From the NCBI GenBank assembly GCA_002702965.1, contig PADE01000033.1, positions 6,906 through 21,665 of the forward strand: a stretch of DNA of 14,760 nucleotides, in the 5' to 3' direction. Source of the stretch: Planctomycetaceae bacterium. GTDB lineage: Bacteria; Planctomycetota; Planctomycetia; Pirellulales; Pirellulaceae. The notes beneath the pieces were generated by a model, which saw only the letters and a list, made by a program, of their open reading frames with translations, made no database searches and was not told the DNA's origin. This document shows, in pieces, positions 1-10,022 of this stretch (its first letter is position 1; each line of letters opens with the position of its first letter). A program made the position numbers and the translations under genes.

Positions 1-575
1 GCGTTGATGTCTCGCTCCAAACCTAGCCACAGACCATCGATGACCGATAACCAGGGCCGCACCGTTCCCGCTAATTCGGACCGTCGTTTCTGAATCTGTC
101 GATTCAGCGAAGCAACTTCTCGCCAGACGAGGGAGTCACTATCCGCTCGCTGCGTATCGCGTTGCAGGCGCTCCAGTTGCAACCGGTACTCCTCGATTTC
201 TACCTGGAAATCACCAAAAAAACCTTCCAACTGGGAGACGTAACGCTGGTAAATATGATCGGCCGCTGTCCCTTGCTTCTCGTCGAATCGAAAATGTTGC
301 TGCGCCCTGGCGACGTAGTCCTTCCAGCGGTCGCGGGTGGCACTTCGGTCCAAGCGAGCCAACCCGTCTGAGTCCCAGACCCTACCTTGAAACCAGTCCG
401 CCCACGGTCCCCGTGCATTTCCCAGAAACCCCGCCGAGAAGGGGCGCGGTTGCTGAATCTTGCTCACGCCTTCCTGGAAAAACTGCCATCCGAGTCCACA
501 ACGCAGGAACACAAGCATCCACGCGGCAAACTGGAAATTTCGAACAGTCAGTGTAAGCCTCCTCGAGTGAAACAC
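1..575 (-). CDS. DoxX-family membrane protein, N-terminal part (runs off left edge)
   Basis: This minus-strand frame is open from 575 to the window edge, about 191 codons with no stop, and is incomplete at its C-terminus. Translation gives a first membrane helix containing FAAWMLVFLRCGLGWQFFQEG, followed by SAGFLGNARGPWADWF and WDSDGLARLD. That pattern is familiar from planctomycete DoxX-family proteins. A charged, glutamine-rich stretch comes next (roughly residues 85-160, with LQLERLQRDTQRA and LNRQIQKRRSEL) and is likely a coiled insert. DoxX proteins are small inner-membrane proteins linked to redox and thiol stress in other bacteria; the role here is unknown. The start is uncertain. GTG at 575 is the only standard start codon downstream of the predicted promoter, but a perfect AGGAGG at 558-563 lies six bases before an in-frame CTG at 549-551. 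The N-terminal identity is fairly sure; the function is not. Confidence 0.8.
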   Translation of the reverse strand, partial: MFHSRRLTLTVRNFQFAAWMLVFLRCGLGWQFFQEGVSKIQQPRPFSAGFLGNARGPWADWFQGRVWDSDGLARLDRSATRDRWKDYVARAQQHFRFDEKQGTAADHIYQRYVSQLEGFFGDFQVEIEEYRLQLERLQRDTQRADSDSLVWREVASLNRQIQKRRSELAGTVRPWLSVIDGLWLGLERDIN

Positions 576-639
576 CGCCGGGTGAGTCGAGGGAACAGTT
601 CCATCAGAACTGAAAAAAATCTCCCCGCCTGCCGACCTA

Positions 640-668
640 ATTATGTTCAAACCCAACCGGTCCGCCAA
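640..668 (-). promoter_or_regulatory. sigma70-like promoter for the DoxX gene
   Basis: On the minus strand a -35 box TTGGCG (663-668) and a -10 box CATAAT (640-645) are separated by exactly 17 bases. They match the consensus hexamers at 4/6 and 5/6 positions. Transcription would begin near 633, about 58 bases before the GTG at 575. This placement rules out the in-frame TTG codons further upstream as starts. It is a prediction from the consensus only. Confidence 0.45.
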
Positions 669-798
669 GCGCCAGGAAGGTCGTCGAGACCAGGAAAATA
701 GGCTTTCTGACTTCGTGGTAGCGCCATGTGAGGCCGCCGGCCCGGTCGAGAAACGGCGGCGGGGAACCCTGTTACATCGGTTCTAGCCACGCTGCCGG

Positions 799-828
799 TT
801 GTCTTTTCCCACCCGCTGACGCGATAAT
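799..828 (+). promoter_or_regulatory. possible promoter for the propeller gene
   Basis: TTGTCT (799-804) and GATAAT (823-828) are spaced by 18 bases and match the sigma70 consensus at 4/6 and 5/6 positions. The implied 5' leader would be over 210 bases, which is long, so a closer promoter that I cannot recognise is possible. Confidence 0.3.
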
Positions 829-1047
829 AGACAGGTCGAATCCCAACCGCCGTTTTCACCGAACGACCCGTATACCGCGATCGAGCGCTGGCAACCAACG
901 AGGCCAAACGGTCGCCAACGTGACAAGGGCAGCGACCTGGGGAAGCGGCCGTTTGGGTCCTCACCGGTCAGTCCATGCAACGCCAACGGGTCCGGCAGGT
1001 GACGCGCCACGCGACCGGTTCGACGTAAGGCGCAGCGCCGTTTTGAT

Positions 1048-2343
1048 ATGAGATCTTCCTCTGGAGCAATCGAAATCATGCTTCCACGCCGCGAAGCTTC
1101 TCCACCTGCCCTCGCTGCGATCCGCGCGGGTCGCCCCGTCGCGCCCCGCAAACGCAATACCGCGGCCCACCTCCGGCGGTGGTCTGCTGTGGGGATCTTG
1201 GTTAGTTACGGGTTGCTCGCTGGCGCTCCGCACGCGGCCGAGGAATCGCCAACACCGCCAGCTGCCGAAACCGAACCGAGTCCGCGCGCGACCGCGACCC
1301 AATGGCCGCTGTTTCGCGGCGACCCACTGTCGAGCGGCGTGGCGCATTGTGAGCTACCCGACAAACCGTCTCTGTTGTGGAAGCACAAAGTCAAGGATGG
1401 CGCCTTCGAAGCGACCGCGGCGATCGTCGACAACACGGTTTTTGTGGGCGACCTGGATGGGGTGTTCTACGCTCTGGATCTCAATTCTGGCAAGAGAAAA
1501 TGGACCTTCCAGACAAAGGAGCAGGACGGTTTTATCGCCTCGCCAGCGGTCTACAACCAGCGCGTCTACATTGGCGACCTGTTCGGCCGGTTTTACTGTT
1601 TGCATGCTGAGACCGGAAAGAAACTCTGGGAATACGAAACCAAGGCTGAGATCGATTCCAGCGCAAATTTTTATCGCGGCAACGTACTCGTCGGGTCACA
1701 AGATGCCACTCTCTATTGCCTCGGAGCCAAGACGGGAAAGCTGATCTGGAAATACACCATCGAAGACCAGATACGCTGCACACCGACGGTGGTGAAAACT
1801 CGTTGCTTTGTAGCTGGATGCGACGGCAAGTTGCATATCATTGATTTGGAGAAAGGGGCTTCGGTAGCAAACGTTGACATCGGCGGACCCACCATGGCGA
1901 CGCCGGCGGTCCGTGGTGACCTGGCCTATTTTGGGTCCGAAGCTGGCGTCTTCTTTTGCGTGAATTGGAAGCAAGCCAGCGTGGTCTGGCGCTACGAACC
2001 GAAACGGGGTAGAGGGGTCCGCAGTTCGGCTGCGGCCAGCGGGGAGATTGTTGTCTACGGGAACCAAAATCGCCAGGTCCGGGGCTTGGATCCCGCCAGT
2101 GGCAAACAGCTGTGGACTTTTACCGCCAAGCAGCGGGTCGACTCCTCTCCCGTGATCGTGGGCAGGCGGGCGTTTGTCGGCTCCAGCGATGGTCGCTTGT
2201 ACGGCCTCAACTTGAAGAGCGGCAAAAAGGAGTGGGAGTACGAAGCGGGCGGGGGGTTTGCCGCGTCTCCAGCAGTCGCCGCCGGCAAACTAGTTATCGC
2301 CACAGATGACGGTGTTGTGTATTGTTTTGGGAAACAGCCTTGA
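1048..2343 (+). CDS. secreted PQQ-binding-like beta-propeller protein (BamB-like repeats)
   Basis: This 431-residue protein has an Arg-rich N-terminus, a hydrophobic stretch at about residues 45-60 and a likely signal-peptidase site near GAPHA. It is probably exported. A Pro/Ala/Glu-rich linker (64-85) precedes WPLFRGDPLSSG, the usual entry of PQQ-type propellers. About eight blades follow, most ending in the pattern G-x-x-D/N-G-x-x-Y-x-L-x-x-x-x-G-x-x-x-W (for example GDLDGVFYAL and GSSDGRLYGL). The last blade, DDGVVYCFG, lacks the trailing half, as expected for closure against blade one. These repeats bind PQQ in dehydrogenases or act as scaffolds as in BamB. No catalytic domain is attached, so a binding or scaffold role is likelier. 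An alternative ATG at 1078, 11 bases after GGAG, would shorten it by ten residues and leave a more normal signal peptide. Spacing to the next gene is 77 bases. Confidence 0.88.
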   Translation: MRSSSGAIEIMLPRREASPPALAAIRAGRPVAPRKRNTAAHLRRWSAVGILVSYGLLAGAPHAAEESPTPPAAETEPSPRATATQWPLFRGDPLSSGVAHCELPDKPSLLWKHKVKDGAFEATAAIVDNTVFVGDLDGVFYALDLNSGKRKWTFQTKEQDGFIASPAVYNQRVYIGDLFGRFYCLHAETGKKLWEYETKAEIDSSANFYRGNVLVGSQDATLYCLGAKTGKLIWKYTIEDQIRCTPTVVKTRCFVAGCDGKLHIIDLEKGASVANVDIGGPTMATPAVRGDLAYFGSEAGVFFCVNWKQASVVWRYEPKRGRGVRSSAAASGEIVVYGNQNRQVRGLDPASGKQLWTFTAKQRVDSSPVIVGRRAFVGSSDGRLYGLNLKSGKKEWEYEAGGGFAASPAVAAGKLVIATDDGVVYCFGKQP

Positions 2344-2420
2344 GTGAGTGCAATACAGCCATGTGCACGAGACACAGCGGCTGCCCGACCAATCGATTCC
2401 CATAACTGAGCAGTTCAGCC

Positions 2421-3728
2421 ATGGCTACAGATTCTACGAAGACCGAAGTCGGCAGCTATTTCATATCCAACTACCCACCGTTTTCCCAATGGTCCGATGA
2501 CGGCCTGGAGGAGTTTAGGTCGGTCGTTCAACAACCATCGGCTCCGGTTCCCTTGGGCCTCTATTTGCACATCCCATTTTGCCGCAAACGGTGCAAGTTC
2601 TGTTACTTCAAGGTCTTCACCGACAACAAGGCCTCTGACATCGACCTCTATGTGCGGGCCCTGTCACACGAAATCGAGCTGGTCAGCGAACTTCCGGTCG
2701 TCGGAGATCGCGCTTTTCGCTTCGTCTATTTCGGCGGTGGTACACCCTCGTTTCTGAGTTCGCGACAACTTGAATCGCTCGTCGAGCAACTACGCCGCAG
2801 TGTCCACTGGGACCAGGCCGAGGAAGTCACCTTCGAATGCGAACCGGGCACACTCTCCGAACCGAAGTTGCGAACGATTGCCGAAATGGGTGTGACGCGG
2901 TTGAGCTTGGGAGTGGAGAACTTCAGCGACGAGCTTCTCAAAGAAAACGGTCGAGCCCATCTATCGGGCGAAATTTATCGCTGTTGGGATTGGATCGTGT
3001 CAACCGGCTTTCCCAACGTCAACATTGACCTCATCTCCGGAATGGTCGGTGAAACCTGGGACAACTGGAAAGACAATGTGCGCCGCACCGTTGAACTGTC
3101 CCCCGAGAGTATCACCATTTACCAGATGGAGCTGCCCTTCAACACGGTCTACTCCAAGGACATCCTCGGAAACCAGGTCGAGGTCGAGGTGGCCGACTGG
3201 GCCACCAAACGCGCCTGGGTCGACTATGCGTTTAACGCCTTCCTGGAAGAAGGCTACCACGTTTCCAGCGCCTACACGGTGGTCAAAGATCCCCAAAAAG
3301 TGAATTTCAGTTATCGTGACAATCTCTGGACAGGATCCGATTTGCTGGCCACAGGGATTGCCAGTTTCGGTCACGTTTCGTCCGTCCACTACCAGAACTG
3401 CCCTGAGTGGAGTGACTATGTGGAAACCGTGTTGGATGAAAACCGGTTGCCGCTCGGAAGGGCCTTGCGTCCCACCAACCGGCAGCTACTGATCCGAGAG
3501 ATGATCCTACAGCTCAAGCGCGGCTATCTCGACGCAGGCTATTTTCGTGACAAGTTCAACACCGAGATCCTCAGCGAATGGCGCGACCAGTGGCAGGCCC
3601 ATCAGGATGACCAGATGCTGACCATCGACGGTGACCGGGTGACATTGACACGCCAGGGGCTGTTGCGTGTCGATGCACTGCTCCCGGTGTTCTTTGAAGC
3701 CCAGCATCTCGGGGTCCGCTATACCTAA
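2421..3728 (+). CDS. radical SAM protein of the coproporphyrinogen III oxidase (HemN/HemW) family
   Basis: This is a 435-residue radical SAM protein. LYLHIPFC begins the core, and the CxxxCxxC cluster cysteines are C54, C58 and C61. The SAM-contacting GGGTPS is at 105-110. Later family blocks are LGVENFSDE, NVNIDLISGMVGET, ASFGHVSSVHYQN and a C-terminal HemN_C-like region with LTRQGLLRVDALLPVFF. HemN itself carries a fourth cysteine two residues after the third; here that position is F63, as in HemW (heme chaperone) and the anaerobic heme-degrading ChuW/HutW enzymes. The N-terminal extension of about 45 residues is longer than in classical HemW. True oxygen-independent coproporphyrinogen oxidase activity is therefore doubtful, and a heme- or porphyrin-related role is likelier. 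No strong ribosome-binding site precedes ATG 2421, but nothing upstream fits better. No heme gene is adjacent. Confidence 0.88.
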   Translation: MATDSTKTEVGSYFISNYPPFSQWSDDGLEEFRSVVQQPSAPVPLGLYLHIPFCRKRCKFCYFKVFTDNKASDIDLYVRALSHEIELVSELPVVGDRAFRFVYFGGGTPSFLSSRQLESLVEQLRRSVHWDQAEEVTFECEPGTLSEPKLRTIAEMGVTRLSLGVENFSDELLKENGRAHLSGEIYRCWDWIVSTGFPNVNIDLISGMVGETWDNWKDNVRRTVELSPESITIYQMELPFNTVYSKDILGNQVEVEVADWATKRAWVDYAFNAFLEEGYHVSSAYTVVKDPQKVNFSYRDNLWTGSDLLATGIASFGHVSSVHYQNCPEWSDYVETVLDENRLPLGRALRPTNRQLLIREMILQLKRGYLDAGYFRDKFNTEILSEWRDQWQAHQDDQMLTIDGDRVTLTRQGLLRVDALLPVFFEAQHLGVRYT

Positions 3729-3812
3729 AGGTGGGTCGAGCGGAATCGGTCAGGGATTCGCCGCGGCGGCTGCCAGCACATCACTCTTTGGGGCACGCAA
3801 CCGCCCGAACCG

Positions 3813-4889
3813 TCAATCGGTTTGGAAGTTCTCGACGACACCCACCGCGGAAAGCCCCGCGGCATGGAGACGATCGGCCGCAGTGTGAACATCATCCAAG
3901 TTCGTCGCGCGACAATTCCGGACTAGGATCGCGGCGTCAAAATCGGTGCAATCGACGGGTAACTGGGCGCAGCAATCTAACGGTGGAAGATCCACGGCCA
4001 CCAGATCGTAATTGCGTACAAGCGTCCGAATGAGCGCCGCCAGCCGGTCGGCGGATCGGGGGCGTTCGATCAGACGTCTCGGATCGCGAAGAAACAAATC
4101 CACCATCTCACCTGGTATGCCGACGGTGTCAGCAGTCGGCGCGCGATCCGACGACAACCAATCGTGCGGATCGAGCAGCTTCAATTGCGCGGCCAAATCC
4201 GGATCGAGGAAATCGCCCTCGACCAATGCCACGCGCCCGCCGAGCCGAGCCGCAGCGCGACTCAGACACATCGCCACGGTAGAACGACCTTCTCCACGCA
4301 CCTGACCCGTAATCGCCAGCGCGCGGAGACCTTTTCGGCTAGCTGCCAACAAACTCTTCCCGGCAACTTCGAACTGCGCCGCGGACCCGTTCACAAGACG
4401 GGTACAAATATCCGGCCACAACGCGGGTGAGGAACTCGCCGATTCAGACGGTCGGTCATCGATGGCGGCAACCGGCGTTGCCCGTTCCTCTGCGGCTTCC
4501 TCTCCACGTCTCCGAATCCCCGCGCCCAACGGGGCTGTGTGCGCCAGCAATGGCCGTTGCGGGCCCGCCAGGGTAGAGTGCAGCGCGTGCCCCACATGGA
4601 TCGTCCCGGCCGCTGCGCCGACGGTCGAGGTCTCGCATGAAGCGGACTGTAGAACAAACAGCTCCTGGGTCAACGAACCATTGGAAAAAACAGACGCAGC
4701 AGGCACCCGGTCACAGCGCGGACCCGCCGGAGCCTGTGCGCCGCGGTCCCCGAATGACGGGCTCCACGTTTGCGCCGCACGGCGGATACGGTGCCGAAAT
4801 CGCTGGAAGCCAAGTTGCATCGTTCGGTCCCGTGGCTGAAGAAAAACAGGAAATGGCAAACATTCCCAGGGCGTCGTCGAGCGGGTCAA
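3813..4889 (-). CDS. BY-kinase-like P-loop ATPase (CpsD/CapB/Wzc relative), atypical
   Basis: This is a 358-residue protein. Residues 1-155 are Ala/Arg/Pro-rich and match no domain I know. Residues 160-358 form a MinD/BY-kinase-type ATPase: an ITGQVRGEGRST P-loop (192-204), a Walker A' VALVEGDFLDPD (220-231, D226) and a Walker B YDLVAVDLPP (294-303, D300). Such ATPases drive capsule or exopolysaccharide export by phosphorylating their own C-terminal tyrosines. Two departures stand out. The P-loop lysine is replaced by R202, and the protein contains only one tyrosine (Y294, inside Walker B), so there is no tyrosine cluster to phosphorylate. It also lacks a Wzz transmembrane domain. ATG 4889 overlaps the stop of the upstream gene by ATGA, supporting this start and translational coupling; an in-frame ATG at about residue 24 is possible but less likely. 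The likely role is polysaccharide export or its control, by homology only. Confidence 0.75.
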   Translation of the reverse strand: MTRSTTPWECLPFPVFLQPRDRTMQLGFQRFRHRIRRAAQTWSPSFGDRGAQAPAGPRCDRVPAASVFSNGSLTQELFVLQSASCETSTVGAAAGTIHVGHALHSTLAGPQRPLLAHTAPLGAGIRRRGEEAAEERATPVAAIDDRPSESASSSPALWPDICTRLVNGSAAQFEVAGKSLLAASRKGLRALAITGQVRGEGRSTVAMCLSRAAARLGGRVALVEGDFLDPDLAAQLKLLDPHDWLSSDRAPTADTVGIPGEMVDLFLRDPRRLIERPRSADRLAALIRTLVRNYDLVAVDLPPLDCCAQLPVDCTDFDAAILVRNCRATNLDDVHTAADRLHAAGLSAVGVVENFQTD

Positions 4890-5701
4890 CGCGGCAGCCG
4901 CGTTGGCGGGCTCACATCAACTGCGGGCGTGCGCGCGGCATCGATATAATCACCGATCGGGTCTTCGATTTCGGCTGCCCGATCGCGGTGATGGGATAGT
5001 TCGTCCGCGGTATCCCTCCTCGGAATACCCAGTACTGCTGGCTTCTCGTCGAACGCGCTCGGAGCCGGTACCTGGGGAGGATCGGTAGCCACCCGAGGTG
5101 TCGACGGCGCTGCATCTGGAGCGATGGGAAGGCGCGCCTGCCGAACGCGATCCTGCGATTCGACGCGGTGTTCTGCGGCGCGTGGGCCGGGCTCGAACTG
5201 TGGGGGCGCGAAGATGCGGGCCGGCTGCGCAGGTGGATTGGCCGCTCCCAATGGGTCGAGCGATGACGGACGGGCAGATACGCTGCGCTGCGCACCGCCA
5301 GCGGGCCGTCTGTTGCGGGACCACCGGATCGGCGCCGAATCCGCCGCCCCCGGTTGATAAATCGACCCCGCCGCGACCACTGGTGGCCGCCGTGTGTGGC
5401 GATCGCCCGGTATGACTGGCCACCGCTGGAACGTGCTTTCGGCAAGCGGTGGCGCCTCGTGGGTCCGATCTTTCCAGACCAACGAGATCACGCAAAGACC
5501 AACACCAACGATCAGGAGCAGCGCCGATCTTCGCGGCGCAACGCGGCCACCATCCCGGTGAGGCTTCCGGGTGGAACGCAGTAACGCCGCATCCGGTGCA
5601 TCAACCGATCGAGGCAACCCTGGAGCCTCTTGGTCGGGGGGCGCGGCGCGGCCCGGCGCTGCCAACTCGGGGAGGGTGAGTAGCAGGGGCGGCATTTTCA
5701 T
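4886..5701 (-). CDS. Pro/Ala/Arg-rich single-pass membrane protein, unknown function
   Basis: I recognise no family in this 271-residue protein. Residues 1-58 are Pro/Ala/Arg-rich and presumably cytoplasmic. Residues 59-76 (SALLLIVGVGLCVISLVW) form one transmembrane helix, preceded by RVAPRR. By the positive-inside rule the C-terminal 195 residues would be outside. That region is low in complexity and rich in Pro, Ala and Arg, with no cysteines that would suggest a fold. AGGGGA at 5710-5715 lies eight bases before ATG 5701 and supports the start. The stop overlaps the ATG of the kinase-like ATPase gene, so the two products are probably made in fixed ratio and may act together, the membrane protein serving as anchor or activator as CapA does for CapB. 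It has no Wzz-like domain. Two other minus-strand frames are also open here, as expected in GC-rich DNA, but they lack these start and coupling signals. Confidence 0.62.
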   Translation of the reverse strand: MKMPPLLLTLPELAAPGRAAPPDQEAPGLPRSVDAPDAALLRSTRKPHRDGGRVAPRRSALLLIVGVGLCVISLVWKDRTHEAPPLAESTFQRWPVIPGDRHTRRPPVVAAGSIYQPGAADSAPIRWSRNRRPAGGAQRSVSARPSSLDPLGAANPPAQPARIFAPPQFEPGPRAAEHRVESQDRVRQARLPIAPDAAPSTPRVATDPPQVPAPSAFDEKPAVLGIPRRDTADELSHHRDRAAEIEDPIGDYIDAARTPAVDVSPPTRLPR

Positions 5702-5709
5702 CGAACAAG

Positions 5710-5715
5710 TCCCCT
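5710..5715 (-). promoter_or_regulatory. ribosome binding site of the membrane-protein gene
   Basis: AGGGGA on the minus strand lies eight bases before ATG 5701. It favours this start over the in-frame ATG two codons later and supports this frame as the coding one. Confidence 0.5.
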
Positions 5716-5725
5716 GGAGACCGCA

Positions 5726-5917
5726 TTACAATCGCGGCCGATTCCATCCGCCGCGACGCGCACCGCCACCAGAACCCTCGCTCGGACTCGCATTGGCATG
5801 CGTCGTAAAGACGGTCAGGCCGCCGTGACCTTCTCCGCTGAGTCGACCCGTCGGATCAGCGACGAAATCTGTCCACACGACCGGGTGACCGCGGAATTCC
5901 TCGACAAGACCGCGCAC
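5726..5917 (-). CDS. doubtful small ORF, 63 codons, GTG start
   Basis: A GTG-initiated frame sits in the same direction as the membrane-protein/ATPase pair, 24 bases upstream of it. The N-terminal half (VEEFRGHPVVWTDFVADP) looks like real protein, with mixed hydrophobic and charged residues. The C-terminal part is Gly/Ser/Arg-rich (SEGSGGGARRGGW). An in-frame TAA lies seven codons before the GTG, so it is not the tail of a longer gene. No ribosome binding site or family was recognised. It could be the first gene of the operon, a decayed remnant or chance. Confidence 0.25.
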   Translation of the reverse strand: MRGLVEEFRGHPVVWTDFVADPTGRLSGEGHGGLTVFTTHANASPSEGSGGGARRGGWNRPRL

Positions 5918-6086
5918 GTCTGTTATCGGTTGTGATTATTCGGATCTTGAGCAATATAACGGTTGGGTCAGAGAGTAAAGTCGGGCAACCTGCGAGAGGC
6001 CGCTTGCTGGCCTACGACTGCGTGCCAAAATATTCTACGATTGTCCGGAGCTTTTCCGCGCAAACCCGTACCCAGACGCCTCGCCC
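5918..6086. other. divergent spacer upstream of metH
   Basis: This region is more AT-rich than its surroundings between about 5930 and 6050 and should carry promoters for both directions. On the minus strand TATATT (5953-5958) with TTTACT (5974-5979) has a short 15-base spacer. On the plus strand TATTCT (6031-6036) lacks a well-spaced -35 box. I see no convincing cobalamin, SAM or SAH riboswitch motif here by eye. Confidence 0.4.
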
Positions 6087-9797
<3,711 letters not shown>

Positions 9798-9841
9798 CTG
9801 CCACACCCACTCGAACGTGGATCATCGCCGGAAACAATTTG

Positions 9842-9958
9842 ATGGCACGCTGGCCACGCACCACATGGACAACTCTGTTCACCTACGGTTCAGTCTTCGT
9901 GCTGTTTCCTGTCCTCAGTTGGCTGGCGTATGCCTGGGTGCGCGGCTGGCTATTCTAA
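9842..9958 (+). CDS. small single-pass membrane protein, 38 residues
   Basis: This short frame begins at ATG 9842 and ends at TAA 9958. The product starts with MARWPRTTWTTLF, continues through one hydrophobic helix (FTYGSVFVLFPVLSWLAYAW, about residues 13-32) and ends in VRGWLF. A basic N-terminus, one uninterrupted helix with aromatic edges and a position between two real genes argue for coding. A GGAA lies about ten bases before the ATG, a weak ribosome-binding site. The frame continues upstream into metH, but that part overlaps coding sequence and is unlikely to be translated. It is probably co-transcribed with metH. The function is unknown. Confidence 0.5.
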   Translation: MARWPRTTWTTLFTYGSVFVLFPVLSWLAYAWVRGWLF

Positions 9959-9976
9959 GTACGGGTGACCAGCCGC
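9942..9976 (+). other. stem-loop spanning the stop of the small membrane ORF
   Basis: GCGGCTGG (9942-9949) and CCAGCCGC (9969-9976) form a perfect eight-base inverted repeat with a 19-base loop that contains the TAA of the small ORF. There is no T-run after it, so it is not a standard intrinsic terminator. It could slow ribosomes, protect the mRNA 3' end or be chance. Confidence 0.3.
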
Positions 9977-10022
9977 TCGAACGCACAGCAAGCGTCCACG
10001 ACTCAACTCTCGCGACGACATA

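Larger units (their letters stand above)
576..1047. other. divergent intergenic region without a convincing gene
   Basis: This 472-base stretch separates the divergent DoxX and propeller genes. Open frames exist on both strands, for example 647-964 minus and 728-1051 plus, but their translations are Arg/Pro/Ser-rich, show no domain and read like GC-rich chance ORFs. The stretch holds one promoter candidate for each direction. A small GGCG-CAG-CGCC inverted repeat followed by GTTTT lies at 1029-1044, just before the first possible start of the propeller gene. No RNA gene was recognised. Confidence 0.6.

Noticed and set aside
387..701. Plus-strand 104-codon ORF opposite the start of the DoxX gene
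   Set aside because: Its first half is antisense to the DoxX coding region, which has a coherent membrane-protein translation. The product is Arg/Pro/Ser-rich without a domain.
647..1157. Overlapping minus-strand ORFs (647-964 and 783-1157) in the left intergenic region
   Set aside because: Low-complexity Arg/Gly/Ser-rich translations with no start signals, partly antisense to the propeller gene start. They are typical of chance ORFs in GC-rich DNA.
4912..5495. Two further minus-strand frames (4912-5445 and 4950-5495) inside the membrane-protein gene
   Set aside because: They lack a ribosome-binding site, a membrane helix or coupling to the ATPase gene. The 4886-5701 frame has all three.
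5918..6086. Cobalamin or SAM/SAH riboswitch upstream of metH
   Set aside because: Such elements often precede metH, but I could not find a B12-box-like or other conserved core in this short spacer. A covariance-model scan would settle it.
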